From Couchioplanes caeruleus (GTDB lineage: Bacteria > Actinomycetota > Actinomycetes > Mycobacteriales > Micromonosporaceae), in assembly GCF_023499255.1 (NCBI RefSeq), contig NZ_CP092183.1, positions 1,247,501-1,311,500 of the forward strand: a stretch of DNA of 64,000 nucleotides, read 5' to 3'. Positions 26,149 through 34,237 of this stretch are shown one piece after another. Every line of letters begins with the position of its first letter. Position 1 is the stretch's first letter. Position numbers and translations under genes: made by a program. Below the pieces are notes generated by a model. That model saw only the letters and a program-made list of their open reading frames with translations, did not search any database and was not told the DNA's origin.

Positions 26149-27357
26149 GTGTTCGCCGTGTCCGAGCGCCGTCGGATGTCACAGGTGGTCCGCCTGGCGC
26201 CCGGGGTACGGGTCCGCGGGTCGATCGCGTACGTCCCGCGCCGGGACCACTTCTTCGCCCTGGACGCCCGGCACGAGGCCGTCGTGCGCCGCCGCACGGG
26301 CGACGACGAGGCCATCCGTACGCTCGCCGAACTGGGCATCTGTGACACCGAGCCGGCCACCCCGCGCCGCGCCTTCTTCGGCCGTTCCGTGGTCGGGCAC
26401 CTCGACGTGCTCCCCGTGGTCACCGAGCCGCTGGTCGTGAACTGCTTCTCGACCGCCTTCTGCCCGCTGCGCTGCCGCTACTGCCACGCCGACGACCTCA
26501 TGACCCCCGGCTACCGGGAACGCGAGGACGGCCGAGGGCTCGATCAGGTGCTGCGGGTCGCCGGCGCCACCCCGGCGATGGTCGGCGTGGTCACCGGCGG
26601 CGAGCCGCTGGCGCGGGCGGAGCGTACGGAGCGCCTGGTGGAACGGCTCGCGGCCACCGGCAAGGCGGTCGTGCTGGACACCTCGGGAGTCGGCGACTTC
26701 AGCCGCATCGTGCCCCTGCTCCAGCGCCACCACGTGCACGTACGCGTCTCCCTGGACAGCGCCGACCCGGCCGTCAACGACGCGTTGCGCCCCGCCAACC
26801 GGCAGTTCGTGCCGCCGGGCACCAGCTCGGCGGTGTACGCCCGTGACGCGATCCGCCGGGCCGTACGCGCCGGCGTGCCGTGCAGCGTGCAGACCGTGGT
26901 GACCCGGCGCAACGGGGACCTCCCCGGCCTGCTCGCCCTGCGCGACCAGGTGGCGGACCTGGGCGTGACCACGTGGGTGCTGCACGTCGTCGTACCGGTC
27001 GGCAAGGCCGCCGACCCCCGCGGCGCGGACCTCCTGGCCCCGGCCGGCGTGCACGGCGTCGTGGAGGAGCTGGTCCGACGCAGCGCCGCGGACGGCGTGG
27101 CCATGGACATCCGGCTCACCAGCACCCACCGGGCGCCGAACTCGACGCTGCTGATCAGCGCCGACGGCGAGCTCGCGGTGGAGGACGTGATCAACGGCGG
27201 CAAGAAGACGTTCCGCCTGCCCCGGGTCGGCGCCCGCGCGGCGGTGCTACGGCACTTCCGGGAGCACGTGGACCTGGCCGGGCACGCGAGCCGCTACCTC
27301 AACGGCTCGCTGGCGGCCTTCGAGAACGCGACGGGCGCTACCCTGCCGCGGGGCTGA
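26149..27357 (+). CDS. Radical SAM enzyme with RRE-like N-terminus
   Basis: 402 residues (starting GTG 26149; ATG 26176 is an alternative). The cluster motif is CPLRCRYC (CxxxCxxC, about residues 105-112), followed by VVTGGEPL (GGE motif) and a half TIM barrel. The first 60 residues (VRLAPGVRVRGSIAYVPRRDHFFALDARHEAVVRR) resemble the PqqD-like peptide-recognition domain of RiPP-modifying enzymes. No SPASM cysteine cluster is visible at the C-terminus, and no precursor peptide was recognised nearby. Its 3' end overlaps the convergent Xre/MbcA/ParS-like gene by 20 bp. Substrate unknown. Confidence 0.85.
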   Translation: MFAVSERRRMSQVVRLAPGVRVRGSIAYVPRRDHFFALDARHEAVVRRRTGDDEAIRTLAELGICDTEPATPRRAFFGRSVVGHLDVLPVVTEPLVVNCFSTAFCPLRCRYCHADDLMTPGYREREDGRGLDQVLRVAGATPAMVGVVTGGEPLARAERTERLVERLAATGKAVVLDTSGVGDFSRIVPLLQRHHVHVRVSLDSADPAVNDALRPANRQFVPPGTSSAVYARDAIRRAVRAGVPCSVQTVVTRRNGDLPGLLALRDQVADLGVTTWVLHVVVPVGKAADPRGADLLAPAGVHGVVEELVRRSAADGVAMDIRLTSTHRAPNSTLLISADGELAVEDVINGGKKTFRLPRVGARAAVLRHFREHVDLAGHASRYLNGSLAAFENATGATLPRG

Positions 27358-27718
27358 GCGACCAGGCCGCCGCGGTCTCCAGCAGTGCCTTCACGCTGGT
27401 CTCGTCGCCCTCGGAGAGGCGCAGCACCCGGGCCGGCACGTAACCCTGCGGATCCATCTCCCGCAGCCAGGCCGCGGCGAGCGCCGTCCGGTTGGCCGTC
27501 TCGAAGACGCTGACGATCTCCGCGGCCGCGGCGAGCCGCCGGCGCACCAGGTAGCCGGGGCGGGTCGGCGCGGCGAACCAGGACTCGAACTCAGCCACGC
27601 TCACGGCCCCGGCGACATACGCGGTCAGCTCCCGGCCGAGCACCGTGACGCACAGCTCCGCGTGGTCGTCGACGGTCGCGATGCGGTGCCCGACGCGTTC
27701 CACAACTGCGGCAGTCAT
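27338..27718 (-). CDS. Xre/MbcA/ParS antitoxin-like small protein
   Basis: 126 residues. The C-terminal half reads ETANRTALAAAWLREMDP, then PARVLRLSEGDETSVKALLETAA, which matches the WL-x-PxxxL-x-V-x-LL pattern of the Xre/MbcA/ParS toxin-binding domain. The N-terminal half (VDDHAELCVTVLGRELTAYVAGAVSVAEFESWF) is helical and replaces a clear HTH. Such proteins neutralise toxins or act as accessory factors. It lies 50 bp downstream of the SIR2 gene on the same strand and could belong to that cassette. The assignment is by pattern only; no partner RES-type toxin is adjacent. Confidence 0.5.
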   Translation of the reverse strand: MTAAVVERVGHRIATVDDHAELCVTVLGRELTAYVAGAVSVAEFESWFAAPTRPGYLVRRRLAAAAEIVSVFETANRTALAAAWLREMDPQGYVPARVLRLSEGDETSVKALLETAAAWSLSPAAG

Positions 27719-27768
27719 GCCTCGACGCTAACTCCGTACCGCCAAGACCGCGACCGCCGAACGGCCCG

Positions 27769-29847
27769 TCATCGCAGAAAGACATTTGTCACCCGGGCGG
27801 CCAGATCGTCGAGGACCGGCTTGCCGTCCTCGTCGGCGGCGACGAAGGCCGCCCACGAGTCCAGCGGGAAGTCGTCGGTCTCCGGCACCGGCTCGTGGTT
27901 GAGGTAGCCGGGCAACAGCAGCGCGTTCTGGAACAGCCAGGGGATGTAGCTGCCCTCCGCGTCCCATCCCGGCAGCTCACGGGTCCGGTGCAGATGCCGG
28001 GTCAGCTCCTCCTGCGACGACCAGCGCAGCATGTGGGCGTCGTGTTTCAGGTTCCTGATGTACGGGTTGTAGAGGTGCCCCGGCCCGAAGCCGAACGTCT
28101 GCCGCCACTGCGCCCACAGGATGGCCTCGTCGCGCCCGCCCAGCGTCATCACGTCGTTGGTCGTGCTCTCCAGGAGCATGCTGTTCAGGTACGGCCAGAG
28201 CGTGAGCGGTGTCAGCAGGTTGCGCGCGTCCGTCCGCAGCACCGCCTGCACGATCGGCCACGCGTTCTTCTCGAGCTCGTCCCACGAGGTCAGGTTGGGC
28301 ACGGCCTTCACCGCGGCGAGCAGGCTGTACAGCGACGGGTTGTGCTCGCCGTAGAACATCCGCGCCACCGACCAGGGGTCCGTCGGGCGCAGCAGTGCCT
28401 CGGGGTTGCCGGCGGCCGGATACCGGGCACCCCGGTCGAGGAACTCCGACAGGCTGACGAACTCGCGGACCGCGCCGTGACCGGTGTGGTCGATCCAGCG
28501 GTCGAGGTCGTCGCGGAAGCCGGTCTGCGCCTCGGTGTCGCGCAGGCCGACGTCGTCGATGCAGATCCGCACCTCCACGCCGAGGCGGGCGAGGGCGCCG
28601 GCCACGAACGCCTGCACCATGTGGATCACCGAGGCGCGGGGGCGCAGGCGTACGGGCCACAGCAGCCGGATCGGCTGGACCGTGCCACGCTGCTGCGTCA
28701 CCCAGCCGAACCGGCGCTCGAGCTGGAGCAGCAGCCCCGGCACGTCGCGCGGCGGGCTGCTGTCCGGCTGGGAGACGAGCTGGCGTTCCCAGGCGTGGTG
28801 GCGTACCCGGTTCTTGAGCCCGGTGGCGCGCGGCGGCACGGCGACGCCGGCGCGTTCGGCCAGGGCCGGGAAGAGCCGCTCGGAGTCGACGCCGGGGAAG
28901 CACTCGACGGCCACACCCGTGTTCTCGCGCAGCCGGGTGGCCGCGCCCAGGGCGGTTGCCGCGTCCGGGTCGTTCAGCGCCCAGAGCACCCGTACGGGCC
29001 GGGTCCGGGCGACCGCCGCGGTGATCGTCCCGGCCCAGTCGCTGCTGCCGATCACGCACACGGTGTCGCCGCGGATGAGGTCGGCGGTGGTGGCGACCAG
29101 GGGCGCGTTCTCCGCGATGCGTGCCGGGTCGTGCAGCAGCTGGGGTCCGCGGACGTGCAGGGTGGGCCGCCAGAAGCCGTGCAGGTGGAAGACGCGTACG
29201 GCGCCGTCGGAGCCGCCGGTGTGCCCGAAGCCGCCCGACGAGTCCAGCGGCAGGCTGACCGCCCGGCCGCCCGCGTCGCGGATCGCGATCTCGAGCAGCG
29301 GGTCGAAGTTCGTGGTGAGCACCCGGTGGTCGAACGCCTCGGGGATGGCGGCGAGCAGGTGGCCGAGGGCCTGCACACCGCGCGGGAGCAGCCAGGAGAA
29401 GCGGTCGTTCTCGACGCCCTCGCCGACCCCGCGGTCGAGGCGCTGCCCGAGCCCGTGCGTGGCCAGCGGCGACTCCATAGGATCCGGTGCCGCGTACGCC
29501 TTCAGCACGGCCTGCTGCGCGATCACGTCGAACGCCCCGCCCGACACCCAGTCCGTGAACACCCGCCGGTACGCCCGGTACACGTCCACGGGCCGCGCGC
29601 CGACGAGTTCCGCGCGGGCCTGGGCCAGCGCCCGTTCCAGCGCGCCGTCGTCGTTGCGTCCCGCCGCATAGCTGTCGGCGATCTCCAGCACACCCTGCAC
29701 TCGGGGGACGGCGGTGGCCGTCACGCCCGAGCCGATCACCAGCGTGATCTGGTCGGCGTCCTGCAGGGCGGCCGCCAGCCGGTCGATGAGCAGGCGCTCG
29801 CCCGGGCTCAGGCCGTCGCCCGCCGGGTCCGGCTCCGGCGCCGTCAT
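27769..29847 (-). CDS. SIR2-domain effector with synthetase-like C-terminal region
   Basis: 692 residues. The N-terminal SIR2 fold (about 30-300) has the nucleotide loop VIGSGVT (38-43), catalytic-type TTNFD (N180, D182) and FHLHG (H221/H223), then CVIGSSDW. All expected NAD-cleaving residues are present. The C-terminal half (about 370-650) shows RPRASVIHMVQ (about 409), LGVEVRICIDD, GGRDEAILW (about 571) and a late KHDAHMLRW. Together these recall the HIGH / GGxDQ / KMSKS layout of class I Tyr/Trp-tRNA synthetases, though degenerate. The start overlaps the caspase stop by 4 bp (ATGA), so the two are coupled. Likely an NAD-depleting death effector; the C-terminal reading is a hypothesis. Confidence 0.8.
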   Translation of the reverse strand: MTAPEPDPAGDGLSPGERLLIDRLAAALQDADQITLVIGSGVTATAVPRVQGVLEIADSYAAGRNDDGALERALAQARAELVGARPVDVYRAYRRVFTDWVSGGAFDVIAQQAVLKAYAAPDPMESPLATHGLGQRLDRGVGEGVENDRFSWLLPRGVQALGHLLAAIPEAFDHRVLTTNFDPLLEIAIRDAGGRAVSLPLDSSGGFGHTGGSDGAVRVFHLHGFWRPTLHVRGPQLLHDPARIAENAPLVATTADLIRGDTVCVIGSSDWAGTITAAVARTRPVRVLWALNDPDAATALGAATRLRENTGVAVECFPGVDSERLFPALAERAGVAVPPRATGLKNRVRHHAWERQLVSQPDSSPPRDVPGLLLQLERRFGWVTQQRGTVQPIRLLWPVRLRPRASVIHMVQAFVAGALARLGVEVRICIDDVGLRDTEAQTGFRDDLDRWIDHTGHGAVREFVSLSEFLDRGARYPAAGNPEALLRPTDPWSVARMFYGEHNPSLYSLLAAVKAVPNLTSWDELEKNAWPIVQAVLRTDARNLLTPLTLWPYLNSMLLESTTNDVMTLGGRDEAILWAQWRQTFGFGPGHLYNPYIRNLKHDAHMLRWSSQEELTRHLHRTRELPGWDAEGSYIPWLFQNALLLPGYLNHEPVPETDDFPLDSWAAFVAADEDGKPVLDDLAARVTNVFLR

Positions 29848-31115
29848 CGGCCCGCCTGCAGCGACTGCCACAGCTCACCGGGGCGTTCGGTGAAGACCTG
29901 GCGGGCGGTGTGCCGGCTCGCGACCAGGGCACCCCGGTCGAGGTATTCCTCGAGCTCACCCGAGCGCCAGCCCAGGTAGCCGACGAACACCCGCATGGCG
30001 TCCACGCTGCCGGTCACATCCTCCGGGTTACCCGAGAGGTGCAACGTGCCCAGCCGGTCCCGTACGGGCGTGAAGCGCAGCGGCTTGGGCGCGCCCGCCC
30101 GCAGCAACGTCACGACGATGTAGCCGTCCTGGGCGACCGGGCCGCCGTGGAACAGCATCACGGGATTGCGCAGCAACCGCCGCCACGAGGCGGGGAAGTC
30201 GGCCGGCAGCTCGCCCCCCGGCCGGGTGATGCACACCCCGAGCGCGCCGGTCTGGTTGTGCCGCAGCACCAGCATCGCCCGGCGGCCGAGGTCCTCGTCG
30301 ACGAACCAGGGCGCCGCGTACAGCACCGTGCCCGCGAGGTTGTGCCGGGGCGCGGCGGGGTTGTGCACCAGCGCGATCTCGCCGCCGGAGTCGCGGGCGC
30401 GCAGCTCGGGGCGCTCGAACCCGCGGCGCAGCATCGCACGGCGTACCGTGCGCCACACGGCATGGACGGTCAGCGCGGGCGGCGCGGGTTCGGGTGGCGG
30501 TGGCCGCAGGCCGTCGCGGAGCAGCCGGATCAGCTCGCCGGTGAAGGCGGTGTGGACCTCCCCGCGCGGCGCCATCGCGGGCCGGTTGGCGGGTGCGGAG
30601 ACGAGCAGGCAGGTCCCGTCCGTCTCGGCCTTGTCGGCGACCGCGTCCGTGCCGCTGCTGTCGCCGCCGATCTCGGCGCCCGCGCGCCCGGAGTAGCAGC
30701 AGTCGAGGATGACGACGCGGCGGCGGGCGCGGGAGTCGGCGACCGCCCGGCGGATCCACTCGTACGGGACCCCGCGCTCGTAGGGCACCTCCGGGTCGCA
30801 GCCGGGCAGGCCGAGGATCAGCCGGTCGTCGTCGGGATCGACCAGGCCGTGCCCGGCGAAGTACACCAGCAGCAGCCCGTCGCGCTCGGTCGCGGCGGCG
30901 GCCCGGCGGACCGCGCGGCTCACCTCGGCCGGATCCTCCGGGTCCACCAGCACCTGGCAGTTGTCCGCGGGGACACCCCAGAGATCCTCACCCGCCAGCA
31001 GGTCGCGCAGGTCGGTCACGTTGCGCCCGGCGGCGGGCAGCTCCGGGAGCCTGCGGTACGCCGAGACGCCGATCAGCACGACCTGCGAGGCGGCCGGGTC
31101 GGCGACGTCACTCAT
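29844..31115 (-). CDS. Caspase-like (C14) protease fused to a YqgE/AlgH domain
   Basis: 423 residues. The caspase fold occupies about 10-225: LIGVSAYRRLPEL, catalytic His in VYFAGHG (H89) and Cys in VVILDCCYSG (C140). The rest (about 255-423) reads GTVLYAAPWFVDEDLGRRAMLVLRH, GALGVCITRPGGELP and LFHGGPVAQDGYIV, then VRVFVGYLGW-like and VFTERPGELW. That is the UPF0301/YqgE/AlgH domain, normally a stand-alone protein. The ATG overlaps the stop of the upstream EACC1-like gene by 8 bp. Probably a signal-activated protease; the AlgH part may be a regulatory or partner-binding module. I have not seen this fusion described, but cannot search. Confidence 0.85.
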   Translation of the reverse strand: MSDVADPAASQVVLIGVSAYRRLPELPAAGRNVTDLRDLLAGEDLWGVPADNCQVLVDPEDPAEVSRAVRRAAAATERDGLLLVYFAGHGLVDPDDDRLILGLPGCDPEVPYERGVPYEWIRRAVADSRARRRVVILDCCYSGRAGAEIGGDSSGTDAVADKAETDGTCLLVSAPANRPAMAPRGEVHTAFTGELIRLLRDGLRPPPPEPAPPALTVHAVWRTVRRAMLRRGFERPELRARDSGGEIALVHNPAAPRHNLAGTVLYAAPWFVDEDLGRRAMLVLRHNQTGALGVCITRPGGELPADFPASWRRLLRNPVMLFHGGPVAQDGYIVVTLLRAGAPKPLRFTPVRDRLGTLHLSGNPEDVTGSVDAMRVFVGYLGWRSGELEEYLDRGALVASRHTARQVFTERPGELWQSLQAGR

Positions 31116-31482
31116 CGGTTCCTGCCGCCCGCCCTCCGCCCGCCTCTTCCAGCCGCGTCAGGGCGTCGGCCAGCGTCCGGTGGTCCTCCGCCTCGATCCG
31201 CGTCGTGGAACCGTCCGCGGCGGTGTGCACGATCGTCACCTTCGGGGACGGCCGGCGCGAGTCCCGCCAGGAGGCCACCGCGAGGGCGAGCTGGCCGGCC
31301 GACAGCCCGCTGCCGATCACCAGCGTCAGCACGTCGAGCAGGGTGCCCATCGTCTGCGGGTCGTCGCTGCGGGCCCGGGCCAGCCGGCCGTCGACGCGTA
31401 CGGCGTCCTCCCGGCGCAGCCAGCGGTGCAGCGACTCGGCGTCCTCTGGCGACGGACACTCCAGTCGGAGCTGAACCGGCAT
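31108..31482 (-). CDS. EACC1-like effector-associated constant component
   Basis: 124 residues: N-terminal beta-rich segment (VQLRLECPSPEDAESLHRWLRRE), a central hydrophobic stretch (GTLLDVLTLVIGSGLSAGQLALAVASW, about 46-72) and a C-terminal strand pattern VTIVHTAADGSTTRIEAED. This matches my memory of the family named effector-associated constant component 1, which precedes caspase, trypsin or other effectors in actinobacterial conflict operons. ATG 31482 has GGGGGGA 6 bp upstream. Its stop overlaps the caspase start. Probably the shared sensor or adaptor, perhaps at the membrane. Confidence 0.65.
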   Translation of the reverse strand: MPVQLRLECPSPEDAESLHRWLRREDAVRVDGRLARARSDDPQTMGTLLDVLTLVIGSGLSAGQLALAVASWRDSRRPSPKVTIVHTAADGSTTRIEAEDHRTLADALTRLEEAGGGRAAGTDE

Positions 31483-31601
31483 GAAAGTCCCCCCGCGTAT
31501 ATCGATGCGCGTGTTTGGCTTCGCGGACACTGCTAGGCGAAGCTAGCATCGAGCGTCGACGCGGTGACCGGGCGTACCCGTCGGATGCCGCGGCGGCGGG
31601 A

Positions 31602-31607
31602 TAGATT
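31602..31607 (+). promoter_or_regulatory. -10 element of leaderless M16 peptidase operon
   Basis: TAGATT, 6 bp upstream of GTG 31614, with no ribosome-binding site in the 6-bp gap; fits a leaderless start for the M16-M16-nudC operon. Confidence 0.5.
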
Positions 31608-31613
31608 CTTGGG

Positions 31614-32921
31614 GTGGCCCGCAAAGTAAAGATCCCCGCGACGAAATACCCGGTCGAACGGTTCACCCTCGACAACGGCCTGCGGGTGGTCCTCACGCCC
31701 GACCGCAGCGCTCCCGTCGTCGGCGTGGCCGTCGTCTACGACGTCGGCATCCGGTCCGAACCGGAGGGTCGCACCGGCTTCGCCCACCTCTTCGAGCACC
31801 TCATGTTCCAGGGCTCGGAGAACCTCGAGAAGCTCGCCCACTTCCGGCACGTCCAGGGGGCCGGCGGCAGCTTCAACGGCTCCACCCACCTCGACTACAC
31901 CGACTACTTCGAGGTGCTCCCGGCGGGCGCCCTGGAGCGCGCGCTGTTCCTCGAGGCGGACCGCATGCGCGGCCCCCGGCTCACCGAGGAGAACCTGCGC
32001 AACCAGGTGGACGTGGTCAAGGAGGAGATCCGGGTCAACGTCCTCAACCGCCCGTACGGCGGCTTCCCCTGGCTGAAGCTGCCCCCGGTGATGTTCGAGA
32101 CGTTCCCCAACGCCCACGACGGGTACGGCTCCTTCACCGACCTGGAGAGCGCCACGGTCGAGGACGCGCAGGAGTTCTTCGGCAAGTACTACGCCTCGGG
32201 CAACGCGACGCTGGCGGTCGCCGGCGACTTCGACGTGGCCGCCGCCACCAAGCTCGTCGAGGCGCACTTCGGCGACGTGCCGGCCCGGCCGAAGCCGGAG
32301 CTGCCCGACTTCGCCGAGCCCGGCCTGAGCGCCGAGCGCCGGGAGAGCTATGTCGACCGGCTCGCCCCGCTGCCCGCCGTCGCCGCCGGCTACCGGGTTC
32401 CCGACCCGATCGCCGACTTCAGCGCCTACCTGCCGTACGTGGTGCTCGCCGAGGTCCTCACCGACGGCGACGCGTCCCGCCTGGTCGAGCGGCTCGTGCA
32501 GCGCGACCGCATCGTCACCAGCGTCGGCGGCTACATCGGATTCATGGGCGACGAATACCAGGTCCGCAACCCCACCGCGCTGCTGCTGCAGGCGCACATG
32601 CCGCCCGGCGGCGACGCGGACAAGGTGCTGCGGGTCGTCGACGAAGAGCTCGACCGGCTGGCCACCGGCGGCCTCGCGCCCGGCGAGCTGGCCCGCACGC
32701 AGGCCCGCATGGCGACGCATCTGCTGCGCGACACCGACGCGGTGCTCGGCCGGGCCCTGCCGATGGCCGTGCTCGAGCTGCAGCGCGGCAGGCCCGAGCT
32801 GCTCAACGAGCTGCCGCGGCTCGTCGGCGAGGTCACCGAGGCGCAGATCGTCGCGGCCGCCGCCAGCCTGCGGCCCGAGAGCCGCGCCACCGTCGAGGTC
32901 GTCCCGGGAGCCAACCAGTGA
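31614..32921 (+). CDS. M16-family zinc metallopeptidase, catalytic subunit
   Basis: 435 residues with the inverted zinc motif HLFEH (HxxEH, about residues 59-63) and the downstream glutamate in VVKEEIRVN, i.e. an active M16 beta-type peptidase of mitochondrial-processing-peptidase fold. The second M16 gene starts inside its stop codon (GTGA, 4-bp overlap), so the two proteins are made together and probably form the heterodimer typical of bacterial M16B pairs. GTG start is leaderless-type. Substrates unknown; likely peptide turnover. Confidence 0.92.
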   Translation: MARKVKIPATKYPVERFTLDNGLRVVLTPDRSAPVVGVAVVYDVGIRSEPEGRTGFAHLFEHLMFQGSENLEKLAHFRHVQGAGGSFNGSTHLDYTDYFEVLPAGALERALFLEADRMRGPRLTEENLRNQVDVVKEEIRVNVLNRPYGGFPWLKLPPVMFETFPNAHDGYGSFTDLESATVEDAQEFFGKYYASGNATLAVAGDFDVAAATKLVEAHFGDVPARPKPELPDFAEPGLSAERRESYVDRLAPLPAVAAGYRVPDPIADFSAYLPYVVLAEVLTDGDASRLVERLVQRDRIVTSVGGYIGFMGDEYQVRNPTALLLQAHMPPGGDADKVLRVVDEELDRLATGGLAPGELARTQARMATHLLRDTDAVLGRALPMAVLELQRGRPELLNELPRLVGEVTEAQIVAAAASLRPESRATVEVVPGANQ

Positions 32922-34237
32922 GCGTCAAGACCCTGCCGGACCTCGTGCCGGACTCGAAGATCAAGCTGCCCAAGCAGGCCGAGCGCACCCTCAGCAGCGG
33001 CCTGACCGTGATCGCCATCCGCCGGCCGGCGGTGCCCCTGGTCGAGCTGCGGCTGCGGGTGCCGTTCGGGCGCGCCCCGCTGGCCCGGGCCACCCTGCTG
33101 TCGCAGGCGCTGTTCACCGGCACGGCCACGATGTCCAGCATCGACATCGCCGCCGAGCTGCAGGCGGTCGGCGGTGGCCTCTCCGCGGGGCTCGACCCCG
33201 ACCGGCTGCTCGTCACCGGGAATTCCCTCGCCGCCGGCCTGGACCGGATGCTGGAGATCCTCGCCGCCGTCCTGACCGACCCGGCGTACCCGGCCGACGA
33301 GGTGGGCACCGAGCGGGACCGGCTCGTCGACCACATCCAGGTGGCGCAGAGCCAGCCGGCGCACCTCGCCCGTACGGCCCTGCTCAAGCGGATGTACGGC
33401 AAGCACCCGTACGCGGTCCAGACGCCAGAGCCGGAGCAGGTCAGGGGCGTACGCCCGGGTCAGCTGCGGACGCTGCACGCGGAGCGGGTGCGTCCGGAGG
33501 GCTCGGTGCTGGTGCTCGTCGGCGACATCAACGTCGAGAAGGCGATCGACGCGGCGGAGAAGGCGCTCGGCGGCTGGATCGGCTCGGGCCGCGACGGCAA
33601 CGTGCCGCCGACGCCCGCGCTCGAGCCCGGCCCGCTGCTGCTGGTCGACCGGCCCGCGTCGGTCCAGTCGTCGCTGCGGATGGCGTTGCCGGCGGTGCCC
33701 CGCACCGATCCGGACCACGCGGCGCTGCAGCTGGCGAACATGGTCTTCGGCGGTTACTTCTCCTCGCGGTGGGTGGAGAACATCCGCGAGGACAAGGGCT
33801 ACACGTACGGCCCGCACACCGCCATCGAGCACTTCGTCGCCGGCTCCTCGCTGGTGGTGGCCGCGGAGGTGGCCACCGAGGTGACCGGCCCGGCGCTGCT
33901 CGAGACGCTGTACGAGCTCGGCCGCATCGCCAGCCTCCCGCCCGGCGCCGACGAGCTCGAGCAGGCCCGCCGGTACGCCCTCGGCACGCTGCGCCTCGGC
34001 ATGTCGACCCAGGCCGGGCTGGCGGGGCTGGCCAGCATCTACGCCAGCTTCGGGCTGCGGCTGGACTACCTCACCGAGCACTCGGCGGCGCTCGCGGCGG
34101 CGACCCGCGAGCAGGTGGCCGAGGCGGCGGCCCGCTACCTGGCGCCGTCGCGGGCGGTGTCCGTCGTTCTCGGCGACGCGGAGAAGGTGGAGGGGCAGCT
34201 GTCCGCCCTGACGAGCGTGGAGCGCGGCACCGCGTGA
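32918..34237 (+). CDS. M16-family peptidase partner subunit lacking the zinc motif
   Basis: 439 residues of M16 fold. Where the active subunit has HxxEH this one has none. Instead it carries RWVENIREDKGYTYG (about 283-298), the Arg/Tyr pair region that binds substrate in M16B partner subunits. Translationally coupled to both neighbours: it overlaps the catalytic subunit by 4 bp and nudC by 4 bp (GTGA each time). It is expected to complete the peptidase chamber. Confidence 0.9.
   Translation: MSVKTLPDLVPDSKIKLPKQAERTLSSGLTVIAIRRPAVPLVELRLRVPFGRAPLARATLLSQALFTGTATMSSIDIAAELQAVGGGLSAGLDPDRLLVTGNSLAAGLDRMLEILAAVLTDPAYPADEVGTERDRLVDHIQVAQSQPAHLARTALLKRMYGKHPYAVQTPEPEQVRGVRPGQLRTLHAERVRPEGSVLVLVGDINVEKAIDAAEKALGGWIGSGRDGNVPPTPALEPGPLLLVDRPASVQSSLRMALPAVPRTDPDHAALQLANMVFGGYFSSRWVENIREDKGYTYGPHTAIEHFVAGSSLVVAAEVATEVTGPALLETLYELGRIASLPPGADELEQARRYALGTLRLGMSTQAGLAGLASIYASFGLRLDYLTEHSAALAAATREQVAEAAARYLAPSRAVSVVLGDAEKVEGQLSALTSVERGTA

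Noticed and set aside
26149..27357. Prokaryotic viperin
   Set aside because: The cluster motif CPLRCRYC and N-terminal RRE-like region do not match viperin signatures, and no nucleotide kinase gene accompanies it.
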